DNA of 64,000 nucleotides, from contig SJPJ01000001.1 in NCBI GenBank assembly GCA_007859835.1, positions 3,584,794 to 3,648,793 on the forward strand, read 5' to 3'. Origin of the DNA: Novipirellula herctigrandis (lineage in GTDB: Bacteria > Planctomycetota > Planctomycetia > Pirellulales > Pirellulaceae). The notes below the pieces were generated by a model. That model was given only the letters and a program-made list of their open reading frames with translations. It did no database searches and was not told the DNA's origin. Positions 25,669-34,646 of the stretch are shown here, in pieces; positions within the stretch are counted from its first letter, which is position 1, and every line of letters starts with the position of its first letter. The position numbers were made by a program, and so were the translations under genes.

Positions 25669-28600
25669 TCACTCTTCGCTCGGTTCGAGCAAGTCGAGAC
25701 CAAAGTTGTCTCCCTTTTCGACCGCCGGAACGCCGACGGCCATCCATTCGGGCTCGGGTGCCTCTTTTAGGTAGTAATCAAAGAACTGTTGCATGCGAGT
25801 CGCAAAGTCGCGGCGATTGTAGTCGCCCATGACCCAATGCGGATCGCCGTTGTAATTGAGCATCCAAGCCGGCTTTTCGAGACGCCGGAGCGCCACAAAT
25901 AGCTCGATCCCCTGGTACCACGGAACAGCACCGTCTTGATCATTGTGCAGAATCAATAGGGGTGTGTTAATCTTGTTGGCAGAAAAGAGGGGTGAATTGG
26001 CGATGTATTTTTCACGCGCCGACCAAAGGTCTTCGCCGATCCGGCTTTGAGTCCGCTCGTACTGGAACATACGACTCATACCGCTGCTCCAGCGAATCCC
26101 ACCGTAGGCGCTGGTCATGTTGCTTACGGGGGCTCCCGCTTCGGCACATGCAAACCTATCGGTTTGCGTCACAAGGTAAGCCGTCTGATAGCCACCCCAA
26201 CTATGCCCCTGCATTCCGATTCGGTCCTTGTCAACGAAGCCTTGGGCAACCAAATGGTCAACGCCCGGAAGGATCGAATTAACGGCACTTTGGCCGGGCT
26301 GGCCTGTCGTGTAAGGAATGTCTGGAATGAAAACGAGGTACCCGCGGCTGACGTAGAAACTAAAGCAAATGATCGAACGGCCCGCCGCAGGTGGATAGTA
26401 GCGATGCAGATTGTCTGAATTGCGTTCGTAAAAATAGACTAGCATCGGGTATTGCTTGGACGGATCAAACTGATCTGGTTTTAGCAGAAGGCCATCAAGA
26501 TCTTGCCCATCCTGAGCTTTCCAGTGAGTCAATTCGGCGGTGCCCCACGAGTAATCGTCTTGCTGGGGGTTGGCATCGCTGACGCGGTAAATTTTCTCGA
26601 AGCCGATCGTGCTCGTCCAAAGATCGGGAAACCGTTCAAAGGTGCTTCGAGTCAACACGACTTGGTCACTGTCTTTCGCTTTTCGTAGCCCTGCCAGATT
26701 CTCGTCCAACATGATCAAGGGACGTAGTGCATTGTCTTTGGCGTTCTTGTCTTTAGCGTCAACATCTTGTTTCGCCAAATCGAGAACATAAAAACCGCTT
26801 GCTTTGGTATCGCGATGAAACGCTTTTAGAATCATCGATTTGGATGGGTCGATGGAACGCTGCTTACGATCGAGGCTACTGTAGCGAAAACGGATATCAC
26901 TTCTGCGGCCCTCGCCAAACGTGATGCAAATCGGTTTCGATTTGCCGGTTGGATCGAGCTTCCAAATGTCGTGCGAATCGTAAACCAAAAGTGCTTGGTC
27001 GTTATCGATCCATCCCGCCGTTCCGTAGGCGGACGGTAAGGTGGGGCGGTCGTCAAGTTCGTTATAGAGCGGATGCTTGATTCCTTTGCTAATCTCGATT
27101 GCTTTCGCTTCCTTTCCTTGAGTCGCTTTTGCGAACCACTTTTTTTGTTTGGCATCAAACCAAACGATAAATTTCCCTTGAGGTGACATCGACGCATCCC
27201 AACGAACCTTTTCCAAAACCCGTTCGCGGCGACCCGTGTTCAGATTGACGAGGTAGACGTCTTGGAATCCAGGAACGTCCCAAGAGAGCATCTTGCGATA
27301 GGGGACGTTGGTGTTTGCGACCGCGATGTTGGAGGGCGATCGATCGTCGAGGCGAACCGACGGGATTTCGCTATCCTCAAGTTGAATCACTCTATTTGAC
27401 TTTAGAACGTAGGCAGCACGGTAACGACGTTTGCGTTCACGTTCGGCCTCGAGAAGTTGTTGCGGTTGTAGTTGTGGATCCTGCCAATGCCAAATATCCA
27501 ATTTGGCTTGATCGTCGGAATCCTCATCCTCGACTTCACGACCTTCCGCTTTGGCAAGACGCTGCTTGAGCACGGGTTCAGGAATTGGAGTCGTTTCGAA
27601 ATACAACCGACGACCATCCTCCGAGAAACTCTGGTTTGATTCTGGTGCGATCCACCATTCCTCAGGTAACCCCTGGTCACCTTCGGTCACGATGCGTTTC
27701 GCCTGCTTTGCCCCCACGTTCCATTGATAAAGACCCCACGACGGCATCTTTGCTTCGTAGTCGTCTTTATTGGTGATGAACGCTAAACGCGAACCATCTT
27801 CGTTAAACGCCAGATTCTTGTATTCGCCGACACCGCTGACGAGGGTGGCCAAATCAAGCGAATCGAGCTTGATCACGTGAACACCGTCGATGGGGCCGCG
27901 ATCCTTCGAGTCTTTGGAATCCTTGTGGTCTTGTTCGTCCGGCTCCTCCTCCGGTTCGCTCGACTCGGGAGGTTCAATCGAAGTCACAAAGGCGAGCCGT
28001 TTTCCATCCTTCGAAAATCGAAAGGAATGGACGAAGGGAAACGTCCGCAGCACCTCGGTATCGAAGTTGATCAATTTTAGAGCCGTGCCGACCGACTTTT
28101 TTTTCTGCTCTGGATCATCTTGGTCTTGATCCGATTGTTCTTTAGCTGATTCACCCTTTTCTCTGTTTTTTGCAATCTCGGTTTTGAAGGATGTCGCGAT
28201 TTTGCCACGTCGATGAGCGATTTCCTCGCGGCTCTTTAGCTTCAACTTCTTCTCGGGCCGTCGAAGTCCTGCCGGCGTTACCTCATAAATTTCACGGTCC
28301 TCCAGGGCAGTTTTGTCGATTTCGTCAGGGTCGGATGACTTCTCCATCAAGCAGGCAACCCAATCGCTGTTTTCCTCGGGTAATCCAAAAGAACGCACGC
28401 CAGAGAGCGTCCGCAGATCGCCCGACGCGAGTTCAAGAATTTGCAATGCCGAATGAGGCATTTCATGAGGTTCCTTCTTCTCCTTGCGCAGCTGCTTCAG
28501 CTTCTTCATTTCCGGTGTGACGCGATAGATCACAAACCGACTGTCATCGGTGATTTTTGCATCGGCCCCGCGTTCAATGACGTACTCGCGGGCCGTCTTG

Positions 28601-28845
28601 GCATGGTGAATGTGTAACGTGTCTTCACCGTCAATCTCGCCGCTTATGACGGTGTACAAGATCCAATTTCCATCGTTGGAAATACTTGCTCCCGAAAGGG
28701 TGTTCCAGATGTCATAGTCGCTATGTTCAAGCATTCGGCGCGTGATGTCTTGCGAATGGATGTTGCTGCAAGCGACGAAAACAGCGACAGTGAACACCGA
28801 TGCGTTGATGCCGACACGGCGTGCAAAATCGAGAAGAGAAATCAT
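25669..28845 (-). CDS. Secreted S9 family prolyl oligopeptidase-like peptidase
   Basis: 1058 aa from the ATG at 28845 (a start seven codons earlier is possible). A leader with FTVAVFVACS could carry a lipid-modified Cys. The long N-terminal part is a beta-propeller with charged Glu/Lys/Asp-rich loops. The last 260 residues are an alpha/beta-hydrolase: nucleophile Ser in GMQGHSWGGYQTAYL, Asp in LILHNDQDGAVPW and His in YNGDPHWVMGDYNRRD, the full catalytic triad in the correct order. S9 enzymes cleave peptides or act as dipeptidyl/acylaminoacyl peptidases; the specificity cannot be told. It is a single gene, convergent with the upstream glycosidase. Confidence 0.9.
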   Translation of the reverse strand: MISLLDFARRVGINASVFTVAVFVACSNIHSQDITRRMLEHSDYDIWNTLSGASISNDGNWILYTVISGEIDGEDTLHIHHAKTAREYVIERGADAKITDDSRFVIYRVTPEMKKLKQLRKEKKEPHEMPHSALQILELASGDLRTLSGVRSFGLPEENSDWVACLMEKSSDPDEIDKTALEDREIYEVTPAGLRRPEKKLKLKSREEIAHRRGKIATSFKTEIAKNREKGESAKEQSDQDQDDPEQKKKSVGTALKLINFDTEVLRTFPFVHSFRFSKDGKRLAFVTSIEPPESSEPEEEPDEQDHKDSKDSKDRGPIDGVHVIKLDSLDLATLVSGVGEYKNLAFNEDGSRLAFITNKDDYEAKMPSWGLYQWNVGAKQAKRIVTEGDQGLPEEWWIAPESNQSFSEDGRRLYFETTPIPEPVLKQRLAKAEGREVEDEDSDDQAKLDIWHWQDPQLQPQQLLEAERERKRRYRAAYVLKSNRVIQLEDSEIPSVRLDDRSPSNIAVANTNVPYRKMLSWDVPGFQDVYLVNLNTGRRERVLEKVRWDASMSPQGKFIVWFDAKQKKWFAKATQGKEAKAIEISKGIKHPLYNELDDRPTLPSAYGTAGWIDNDQALLVYDSHDIWKLDPTGKSKPICITFGEGRRSDIRFRYSSLDRKQRSIDPSKSMILKAFHRDTKASGFYVLDLAKQDVDAKDKNAKDNALRPLIMLDENLAGLRKAKDSDQVVLTRSTFERFPDLWTSTIGFEKIYRVSDANPQQDDYSWGTAELTHWKAQDGQDLDGLLLKPDQFDPSKQYPMLVYFYERNSDNLHRYYPPAAGRSIICFSFYVSRGYLVFIPDIPYTTGQPGQSAVNSILPGVDHLVAQGFVDKDRIGMQGHSWGGYQTAYLVTQTDRFACAEAGAPVSNMTSAYGGIRWSSGMSRMFQYERTQSRIGEDLWSAREKYIANSPLFSANKINTPLLILHNDQDGAVPWYQGIELFVALRRLEKPAWMLNYNGDPHWVMGDYNRRDFATRMQQFFDYYLKEAPEPEWMAVGVPAVEKGDNFGLDLLEPSEE

Positions 28846-29177
28846 TGAAGGTGTCCCAGGAAGCAAGTCGAACCAAACGCTCTAGGATAATTACGTTCAA
28901 CGAATTTTGAACCTTCAATTCGACACTCGAGTGGAACTGCCACTTAGTAACCGAATCGTTTGACAGATTTTCTTTGTCTGCCGAAGCAATTTCATCTTTC
29001 CACAGTCGACTATCGCCGCTGAATCAGCCAAGACTAAATTCAAAGAGAAATTAAAATTGGGACGTGTGGAAAGAGTACTAAATCTTGTCGCTGAGAGGTC
29101 GAAAACGGATCACTCTCGGCCGCGTAACGCACAACCTGTCGAACATCATCGGATAATGGTCCGTCTAATCCAGGTAC
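28846..29177. other. Intergenic region, no gene seen
   Basis: AT-rich spacer upstream of the S9 peptidase gene and downstream of the cardiolipin synthase gene, both on the minus strand. It should hold the promoter of the peptidase gene. No clear box pair or gene was found. Confidence 0.4.
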
Positions 29178-29220
29178 CTGAGAATCGTCGCGCTAGGTAG
29201 TGAGCCTAGCGCATCCTCAG
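29178..29220 (-). terminator. Nested hairpin at the end of the cardiolipin synthase gene
   Basis: GCGCTAGG at 29190-29197 pairs perfectly with CCTAGCGC at 29205-29212 around a 7-base loop, and CTGAG at 29178 pairs with CTCAG at 29216-29220. The stop codon TGA at 29217-29219 is part of the outer stem. There is no T-run, so the terminator role is an inference. Confidence 0.5.
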
Positions 29221-30647
29221 AGCACGGGGCCGAGCATGGCGATGGTATTGTTCCAGAGCCGTCGACGCAGCGGCCACTTGGCGACGTCGTCGACCGTGAC
29301 TTCTGTCGAGCTGGCAAGATAAGTTTGCTGTCGCGCACGAAGCTCTTCGGTTAACACTTTGTCGGCGAAGAGAATACTATTCTCGTAGTTGAGTTCAAAG
29401 CTGCGGCGATCCATGTTCGCTGAACCGATCAACGAGACTTCGCCGTCCATTGTCAGTGACTTGGTGTGTAGTAATCCACCGACGTACTCGTGGATTTTGA
29501 CGCCGGCGGCAAGCAGGTCGGCGTAGTAACTGCGGCTGGCGGCTGCGACGATCCAGGAATCGTTGCGAGCGGGAAAAATGATCGTCGTGTCGACGCCTCG
29601 GTAAGCGGCAGCGCAGAGCGCGTCTTGCAGCGACTCGTTAGGCACATAGTAGGGAGACGATATCACCAAATCGCGTCGCGCGGCATATAACAGCGACTCG
29701 AACATTTCTGGCATTGCCGAATATCGAATCGTCGGTCCGGTAGCGACGACGCTGGCGAGAACGTTTCCCTTTGCCTCAGGCATTGGCGCACGTAATCGTT
29801 CGTCCAAGTTCTCGTCGACGGAGGCCATCCAGTCGCTGGCAAAGACGTACTGGTTTTGCTTGGCGATCGGACCTTCGAACCGCATCACGGCATCGACCCA
29901 GGGCGCGTACTTCGGTTTGACACGGAATTCAGAATCGGCGCAGTTCTGGCTGCCGCAGTAAGTGATGTGTCCGTCGATCACAAGAATCTTGCGATGATTC
30001 CGAAGGTCAATGCGACCGAAGAAAGGACGCAGCAGCGGGTTGCCGATCGGCAGTGCAACCGCCACATCCACGCCGGCATCACTCATTCCCTTCCAATGCG
30101 GAGACTTGATGAGGTCCCGCGAGCCGAGTCCGTCCGCCATGGCGCGGCACATGACCCCGCGGGCTGCCGCGCGTTTGAGTGCCTCGATTATTTTGCAACC
30201 GTTGTTGTCGGACAGCCAAATGTAGAAGATCAAATGAACGTGATCTTCCGCGGCGTCGATGTCGGCGACCATCGAATCGATCGTAGCGTTGGAGTCTTTC
30301 AGCAAATTGGCGGCATTCCCTCCGACGGCGGCGAACCCGCTGATGGAGTGACCGACGTCGAATAAGTGTTGATATTTTTCAGGCACTTCCGGTCGCGAAT
30401 CGCCTCCAGCCGTTGTGATCGGCGGCAGGCCTTTGATCACTTCACGCATGCGCGCGACTCGGCGGCGGCCAATACTGGTTTCCCCCAATAGGATATAGAC
30501 CAAGATGCCAAAGATTGGCAGCGACACGATGACAACGAGCCAGGCGATTCGTGATGCGGGTTCGCGATGTGGTCGCAAGATGACACGGATCATGACTGCC
30601 ACCAGAATCAGAATGTGGGCAGCAAGGGTAACGGCGGCCAAGTTCAT
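29217..30647 (-). CDS. cls: Cardiolipin synthase (PLD superfamily)
   Basis: 476 aa from the ATG at 30647, which has GAGGA about ten bases upstream and gives the normal family length; the frame is open further to 30842 but that part shows no membrane or family character. Two N-terminal membrane helices (LAAHILILVAVMIRVIL and IAWLVVIVSLPIFGILVYIL) precede two PLD domains with HKD motifs HRKILVIDG and HTKSLTMDGEVSLIGSANMD. Both His, Lys and Asp sets are intact. The enzyme makes cardiolipin from phosphatidylglycerol in the inner membrane. A second, broken PLD gene lies divergently at 30879. Confidence 0.92.
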   Translation of the reverse strand: MNLAAVTLAAHILILVAVMIRVILRPHREPASRIAWLVVIVSLPIFGILVYILLGETSIGRRRVARMREVIKGLPPITTAGGDSRPEVPEKYQHLFDVGHSISGFAAVGGNAANLLKDSNATIDSMVADIDAAEDHVHLIFYIWLSDNNGCKIIEALKRAAARGVMCRAMADGLGSRDLIKSPHWKGMSDAGVDVAVALPIGNPLLRPFFGRIDLRNHRKILVIDGHITYCGSQNCADSEFRVKPKYAPWVDAVMRFEGPIAKQNQYVFASDWMASVDENLDERLRAPMPEAKGNVLASVVATGPTIRYSAMPEMFESLLYAARRDLVISSPYYVPNESLQDALCAAAYRGVDTTIIFPARNDSWIVAAASRSYYADLLAAGVKIHEYVGGLLHTKSLTMDGEVSLIGSANMDRRSFELNYENSILFADKVLTEELRARQQTYLASSTEVTVDDVAKWPLRRRLWNNTIAMLGPVL

Positions 30648-30878
30648 ATCCAGGTCCTCAAGTGACAGATACCGTCGATGGGAAGCGTCGCGACTGCGGC
30701 AGGCCAGCGGCCACAGTAAGATATCGCCGATCGGTTTGTCTCGTTGTCTCGACTCGCGTTCCGACTTTTCGACGTCGCATCGTGGTGTAGTGATGCTCAT
30801 CCTCTCGGCGTCAGCATAACAAATCGAGTAGGCACCTTCCACTAGAAATCAAGCGGGCCACCAGAGATCAAACGTGAT

Positions 30879-31356
30879 GTGAGGGTTGATGAAGTTCCTA
30901 TCCAACGTGCCCACCTGATTCTGCTCGACGGTGGCTTCAAGGCCATTGAAGAGGCGCGAGCGTGTGGCGTCAAAGTCCCACTTGCCACCAATTCGATGGC
31001 TTCCAACAACCATCTGACCGCCTTTGTCGGATATCGCAAACAACCAAAAAGGATGTTGGCGACTGGGGCTGAGTCGCACGAGATGCGGCCGGACGCAAAA
31101 TCGGAACGAGCACTGTTTACAGACGAGCAACTGGCGCAGTTCAAACCGAACATCGGCTTGCATGCCAAGACGATGGTCTTTGATCGCAAAGTCACGTTTA
31201 AGGGCTCGTTCAACCTGGATCCTCGTTCGGTCAATTTGAATACTGAAATGGGCCTTCTGGTCGAGAGCCCGTCGCTGTCACTGGCGGTTACCGCCAGCGT
31301 TGAAAACGGCATGGCGCCCGGCAATAGTTTGCAGGTCATCATACAGGACGTGTCTT
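30879..31356 (+). pseudogene. Truncated PLD/ClsC-like protein
   Basis: The frame is ClsC/YmdC-like: FKAIEEARACGVKVPLATNS, MASNNHLTAFVGYRKQ, KSERALFTDEQLAQFKPN, then the second HKD motif HAKTMVFDRKVTFKGSFNLD and NLNTEMGLLVESPS. The first HKD domain is missing at the N-terminus, and the family sequence ends after NSLQVIIQD, where the frame runs into porin-like DNA. It is a dead central fragment. Confidence 0.7.
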
Positions 31357-31441
31357 CACCGAGTTTGGCGGACTACCTAGTTCACACCTCTTGGTTGGAA
31401 CCTACAACACAGGTGAACTTACCCAGTTTGATTGAAATGGT

Positions 31442-31775
31442 TTGTCGTTTCAGCCAGGAGTCGGGATCACGTTCCCTGCAAAAACGTGTTCCTGGATGGC
31501 CGGCTACGTGGGCCAGCAGACGCTGTGGCAGGATCGCTGCGACAAGAATCGACGCGTCTGGCTGACAGCCAGCATGGGATGGGCAGATGAAGAAACGAAA
31601 CCGTACAACTGGCCAGGCACCTACACGATCGAAGCGCAAAGGACTCAACAAGAACCGCAAGGGCGACCGAATCGGAATTGGATACTTCTACTCGGATGTC
31701 AGCGATGATCTGATCAGCCTGCTAGGCGTGCAGTTTGTATTGTCGGGCCTCAACGATTTCTTTGTTTCGTCGTAA
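31442..31775 (+). pseudogene. Carbohydrate porin (OprB-like) fragment
   Basis: One frame reads AGYVGQQTLWQDRCDKNRRV, WLTASMGWADEETKPYNW; the next phase goes on as GDRIGIGYFYSDVSDDLISL. The order (LWQDPCD, GWAD, then GIGYFYSDVSDDL) is that of the C-terminal half of planctomycete OprB-type porins. It is frameshifted and lacks start, most strands and C-terminus. It abuts the PLD fragment. Confidence 0.6.
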
Positions 31776-31789
31776 CAAAGCGAATCACG

Positions 31790-32068
31790 ATGCGGCAACG
31801 AAGGCTCGAGGCGCTGTCCCATCCCCTCGTCACCGCGATGTTGCTTGACGGTACACTCTGCGACTGCGTGTCCGCACCAAAACGGACGCTTGCGGATACA
31901 AAGTTAATCGCCACGGAGGCCTCTCTTTACGGATTCCCGATCGCAGATGCGACGAACCAATTTACGGCTATGTCGTCGATGAGCACGGTGAGCACATCCG
32001 TTTATCGCTCGGCGCCAAACACGAAAATCGATGTTGGCAGAGTCAAAGTTGGTTTCCATCTTCGATGA
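31790..32068 (+). pseudogene. DUF1254 protein N-terminal fragment (copy 1)
   Basis: From 31895 the translation reads DTKLIATEASLYGFPIADA, then after a shift of phase YGYVVDEHGEHIR. This is the N-terminal 'EAYxYGFPxVD...YxYxVDxDGE' signature of DUF1254 proteins. No DUF1214 half follows. It lies directly before the MscS gene. Confidence 0.55.
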
Positions 32069-32181
32069 CAAGCAGCAAGAATCGACGCTTGTCCGTCTAA
32101 GTCTATCGCGGCAGAAGTGTGTTCGACATAGAATGAGAACGGTTTGATTCGCAAATAGATATTGCAACGGGTGCAGATGGA

Positions 32182-33921
32182 ATGACACGATGCCGATTTC
32201 AAGTTCTAAGTCGCAATGGAATAGGTCGCAGGGTGTTCGGCTCTTGGGTTGCGGTGGCTTGCATTTTTTCAGTCACCTACGGACAAGAGGCGAAACAGGT
32301 TGGCCCGGCGGATACGTCAAGTCCTCGAGCGACGCTGAAAAGTTTCATCGATTCAGTCAACCAGTTTCACCAGCGGACGATGGAGGAGAGATTCTTTGAT
32401 CGTCGCATTGGACGACATATGGCCCCGGTGAACCGTGCCCTCGATTGCCTCAATACAAACGAGTTGCCGGAGTACGCGCGCGAACAAATGGCAGGCGACG
32501 CTGCGATTCGTCTTAAGGAGATACTCGATCGGGCACCGCTGCCGCCTTACGAGGAAATTCCGGATTTGGATGCGATCGAGGCAAACGGCGGGCAACTTGC
32601 CCGCTGGCATCTTCCTGGCACTCGCATCTCCATTGCCCGCGTCGAAGAGGGGCCGCGCAAATACGAGTACCTCTTCACGCCTGGAACGATCGGGCGAGTG
32701 GCTCAATATTACGAGGAAGTCGAGGAATTGCCTTATCGAACAACAGGCCCAAATGTTTCACCGGGTTTTTTCGATTGGTATTTTTCGGCGCCAGGCCACC
32801 CAAGCGTTGCCCGCATCGTCGACCGATTGCCGGATTGGATGCGGGACAATTTCGCCGGGATATCGGTGTGGAAATGGGTTGGGCTCGTGATGTCAATGCT
32901 CCTCTCGATTACGTTAATGATCGGTATCTATCGCGTGCAAAGAACACTTAGCAATCGCTGGCGTGATGACGCGCCGATGAAGTATTGTTTGATGATTCTG
33001 TTGCCGATCCTGGCAATGCTGGTTCCCTTTGCTTTTAGTAGCTTTACGCAGAATCACTTGACGCTCCGCGGGACCCCCTTGGTGATCGTCAGCTTTGCCT
33101 CCCGAGTGGTGACTCTTCTGGCAGGCATTGTCGTCATCTTCGCAGTCACCGACCGAGTTGCCGAGATCGTTGTTAGATCGGAACAAGAAAACCGTCGCCG
33201 GCTCAATCGTCAACTGATTCGAATCATTGCTAAGATCACGGCCATCGTCGCATCCGTTATTGTTGTTCTCGAAGGAGGACAAAGACTTGGCATTCCGTTA
33301 ACGACTTTGTTGGCTAGCGCTGGCGTGGGTGGCCTCACCGTTGCGCTTGCGGCTCAGCATGGCTTGAAGAGTGTTTTCGCAACACTGATGTTGATGACCG
33401 ACAAGCCATTTCGTGTCGGAGATCGAATCCTCGTTCAGGGATTTGACGGCGTGGTTGAGAACATCGGTCTGCGCAGCACACGAATTCGACTGTTGTTAGG
33501 ACACGCCGTCACCATTCCCAATGACGAATTGGCGGGGCACAATATCGAGAACGTTGGAAATCGAACCAGCATTCGCCGCGTCACCGACCTCCAATTACCT
33601 TTGAATACGCCCAGAGAGAAGCTCGAGAAGGTTGTCGCTCTCATCAGAGACTTACTTCGTGATAACGAGAACCTGGATCCGGAACTACCACCACGAGTGT
33701 TCTTCAATGAATTCAATGAAGGTGCGTTTAATATTCGGATCATGTACTGGTATGTGCCGCCGGATTACTGGAAGTTCATGGAATTCACTGAACAGTTAAA
33801 TCTTGAAATCTGCCGAGTCTTTGAAGAGCACGGAATCAGGTTCACTTTGCCGGATAGAGTGGCGCACACAGGAATCGATGGCGATGAACAACCGGTCGAT
33901 GTAAGGGTACTTGGAAAATGA
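32182..33921 (+). CDS. MscS family mechanosensitive channel with large periplasmic N-terminus
   Basis: 579 aa. Residues 1-33 are a leader (ending VTYGQE). A soluble region of about 190 residues (RATLKSFIDSVNQFHQRTME and later) precedes four or five membrane helices. The pore helix and start of the beta domain are clear: LTTLLASAGVGGLTVALAAQ, HGLKSVFATLMLMTDKPFRV, GDRILVQGFDGVVENIGLRS and TRIRLLLGHAVTIPNDELAG. The C-terminal vestibule follows. Such channels release solutes on hypo-osmotic shock. It is an intact island between fragments of two DUF1254 genes and a porin. Confidence 0.9.
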   Translation: MTRCRFQVLSRNGIGRRVFGSWVAVACIFSVTYGQEAKQVGPADTSSPRATLKSFIDSVNQFHQRTMEERFFDRRIGRHMAPVNRALDCLNTNELPEYAREQMAGDAAIRLKEILDRAPLPPYEEIPDLDAIEANGGQLARWHLPGTRISIARVEEGPRKYEYLFTPGTIGRVAQYYEEVEELPYRTTGPNVSPGFFDWYFSAPGHPSVARIVDRLPDWMRDNFAGISVWKWVGLVMSMLLSITLMIGIYRVQRTLSNRWRDDAPMKYCLMILLPILAMLVPFAFSSFTQNHLTLRGTPLVIVSFASRVVTLLAGIVVIFAVTDRVAEIVVRSEQENRRRLNRQLIRIIAKITAIVASVIVVLEGGQRLGIPLTTLLASAGVGGLTVALAAQHGLKSVFATLMLMTDKPFRVGDRILVQGFDGVVENIGLRSTRIRLLLGHAVTIPNDELAGHNIENVGNRTSIRRVTDLQLPLNTPREKLEKVVALIRDLLRDNENLDPELPPRVFFNEFNEGAFNIRIMYWYVPPDYWKFMEFTEQLNLEICRVFEEHGIRFTLPDRVAHTGIDGDEQPVDVRVLGK

Positions 33922-34128
33922 TCCATCATCGCGGAAGCATATCTTTGCGGATTCCCGATCGTTGAGGACTAAAAAACGATGTACGCCGATGCGGTCGATG
34001 AAGACGGCGAACAGTTCAAAGCACCGTTCAAGACGCCGTTCAATTAACTCAAGAGCGAAGCTATGGCATTCACGCCTGATGACTCGGCAATTCTTACACC
34101 CAACGCCGACTTTCGACAAAGAGGGTGA
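33922..34128 (+). pseudogene. DUF1254 protein N-terminal fragment (copy 2) with in-frame stops
   Basis: It starts directly after the MscS stop codon and in the same frame: SIIAEAYLCGFPIVED, stop, KTMYADAVDEDGEQFKAPFK, TPFN, stop, LKSEAMAFTPDDSAILTPNA. Ignoring the stops it is a well preserved DUF1254 start. Two stops and the missing C-terminal half make it a pseudogene. Its abutment on the MscS stop suggests a deletion joint. Confidence 0.7.
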
Positions 34129-34646
34129 AAATCACAGGTCAATTTTACAGATGGTTGTTGGGCTGCAAAAACCGCTTCTTGCCATGGTGCTCCTTTAGAA
34201 CGGCCAATCGTGTTTCAAGGTGCTCGATTTTCAGTAATTACTTGCGGCTGAGCCAACTGGCAAGGATCACAACGAGCAACTGCCTCGGTTGCAGACTGAA
34301 TGTCATCGACGTCTCGGTGGTCCCGCAAATCCGAGACGATCATTGGTGTGAGACGAAATGTAACCCAGCATTGACAAGCTTCTGAACGTTCAGAGTTTAT
34401 GGCTGCTCCAGTGAGAACGGTTGGGGGAACTTTATCGACGCGATTAAGCACGTCAGTGCAGCTGAGGTGCATTGCTCACAAAACTTGAAATTCCGTTTTT
34501 TCCGTGTCTTATGGTCGGCTAATTTTATTTCCCCCACGAGGTACTCGGTGCTCTCGTTATCGCTAACGGGGATTCCTGGACCCAACGACGGAGGATGCAA
34601 TCCCAACGTACCGCAAGTCAGGACCGTGTCACCCCCGCCGATACAG
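34129..34646. other. Intergenic region, one dispersed short repeat
   Basis: No recognisable gene. Bases 34331-34388 (starting ccgagacgatcat) match 60277-60334 at about 72 percent by eye. The rest is low-information sequence at the 3' end of the LRR gene. Confidence 0.4.

Noticed and set aside
30842-31342. Minus-strand frame of 166 codons
   Set aside because: The opposite strand carries an evident PLD/ClsC fragment; this frame has no similarity.
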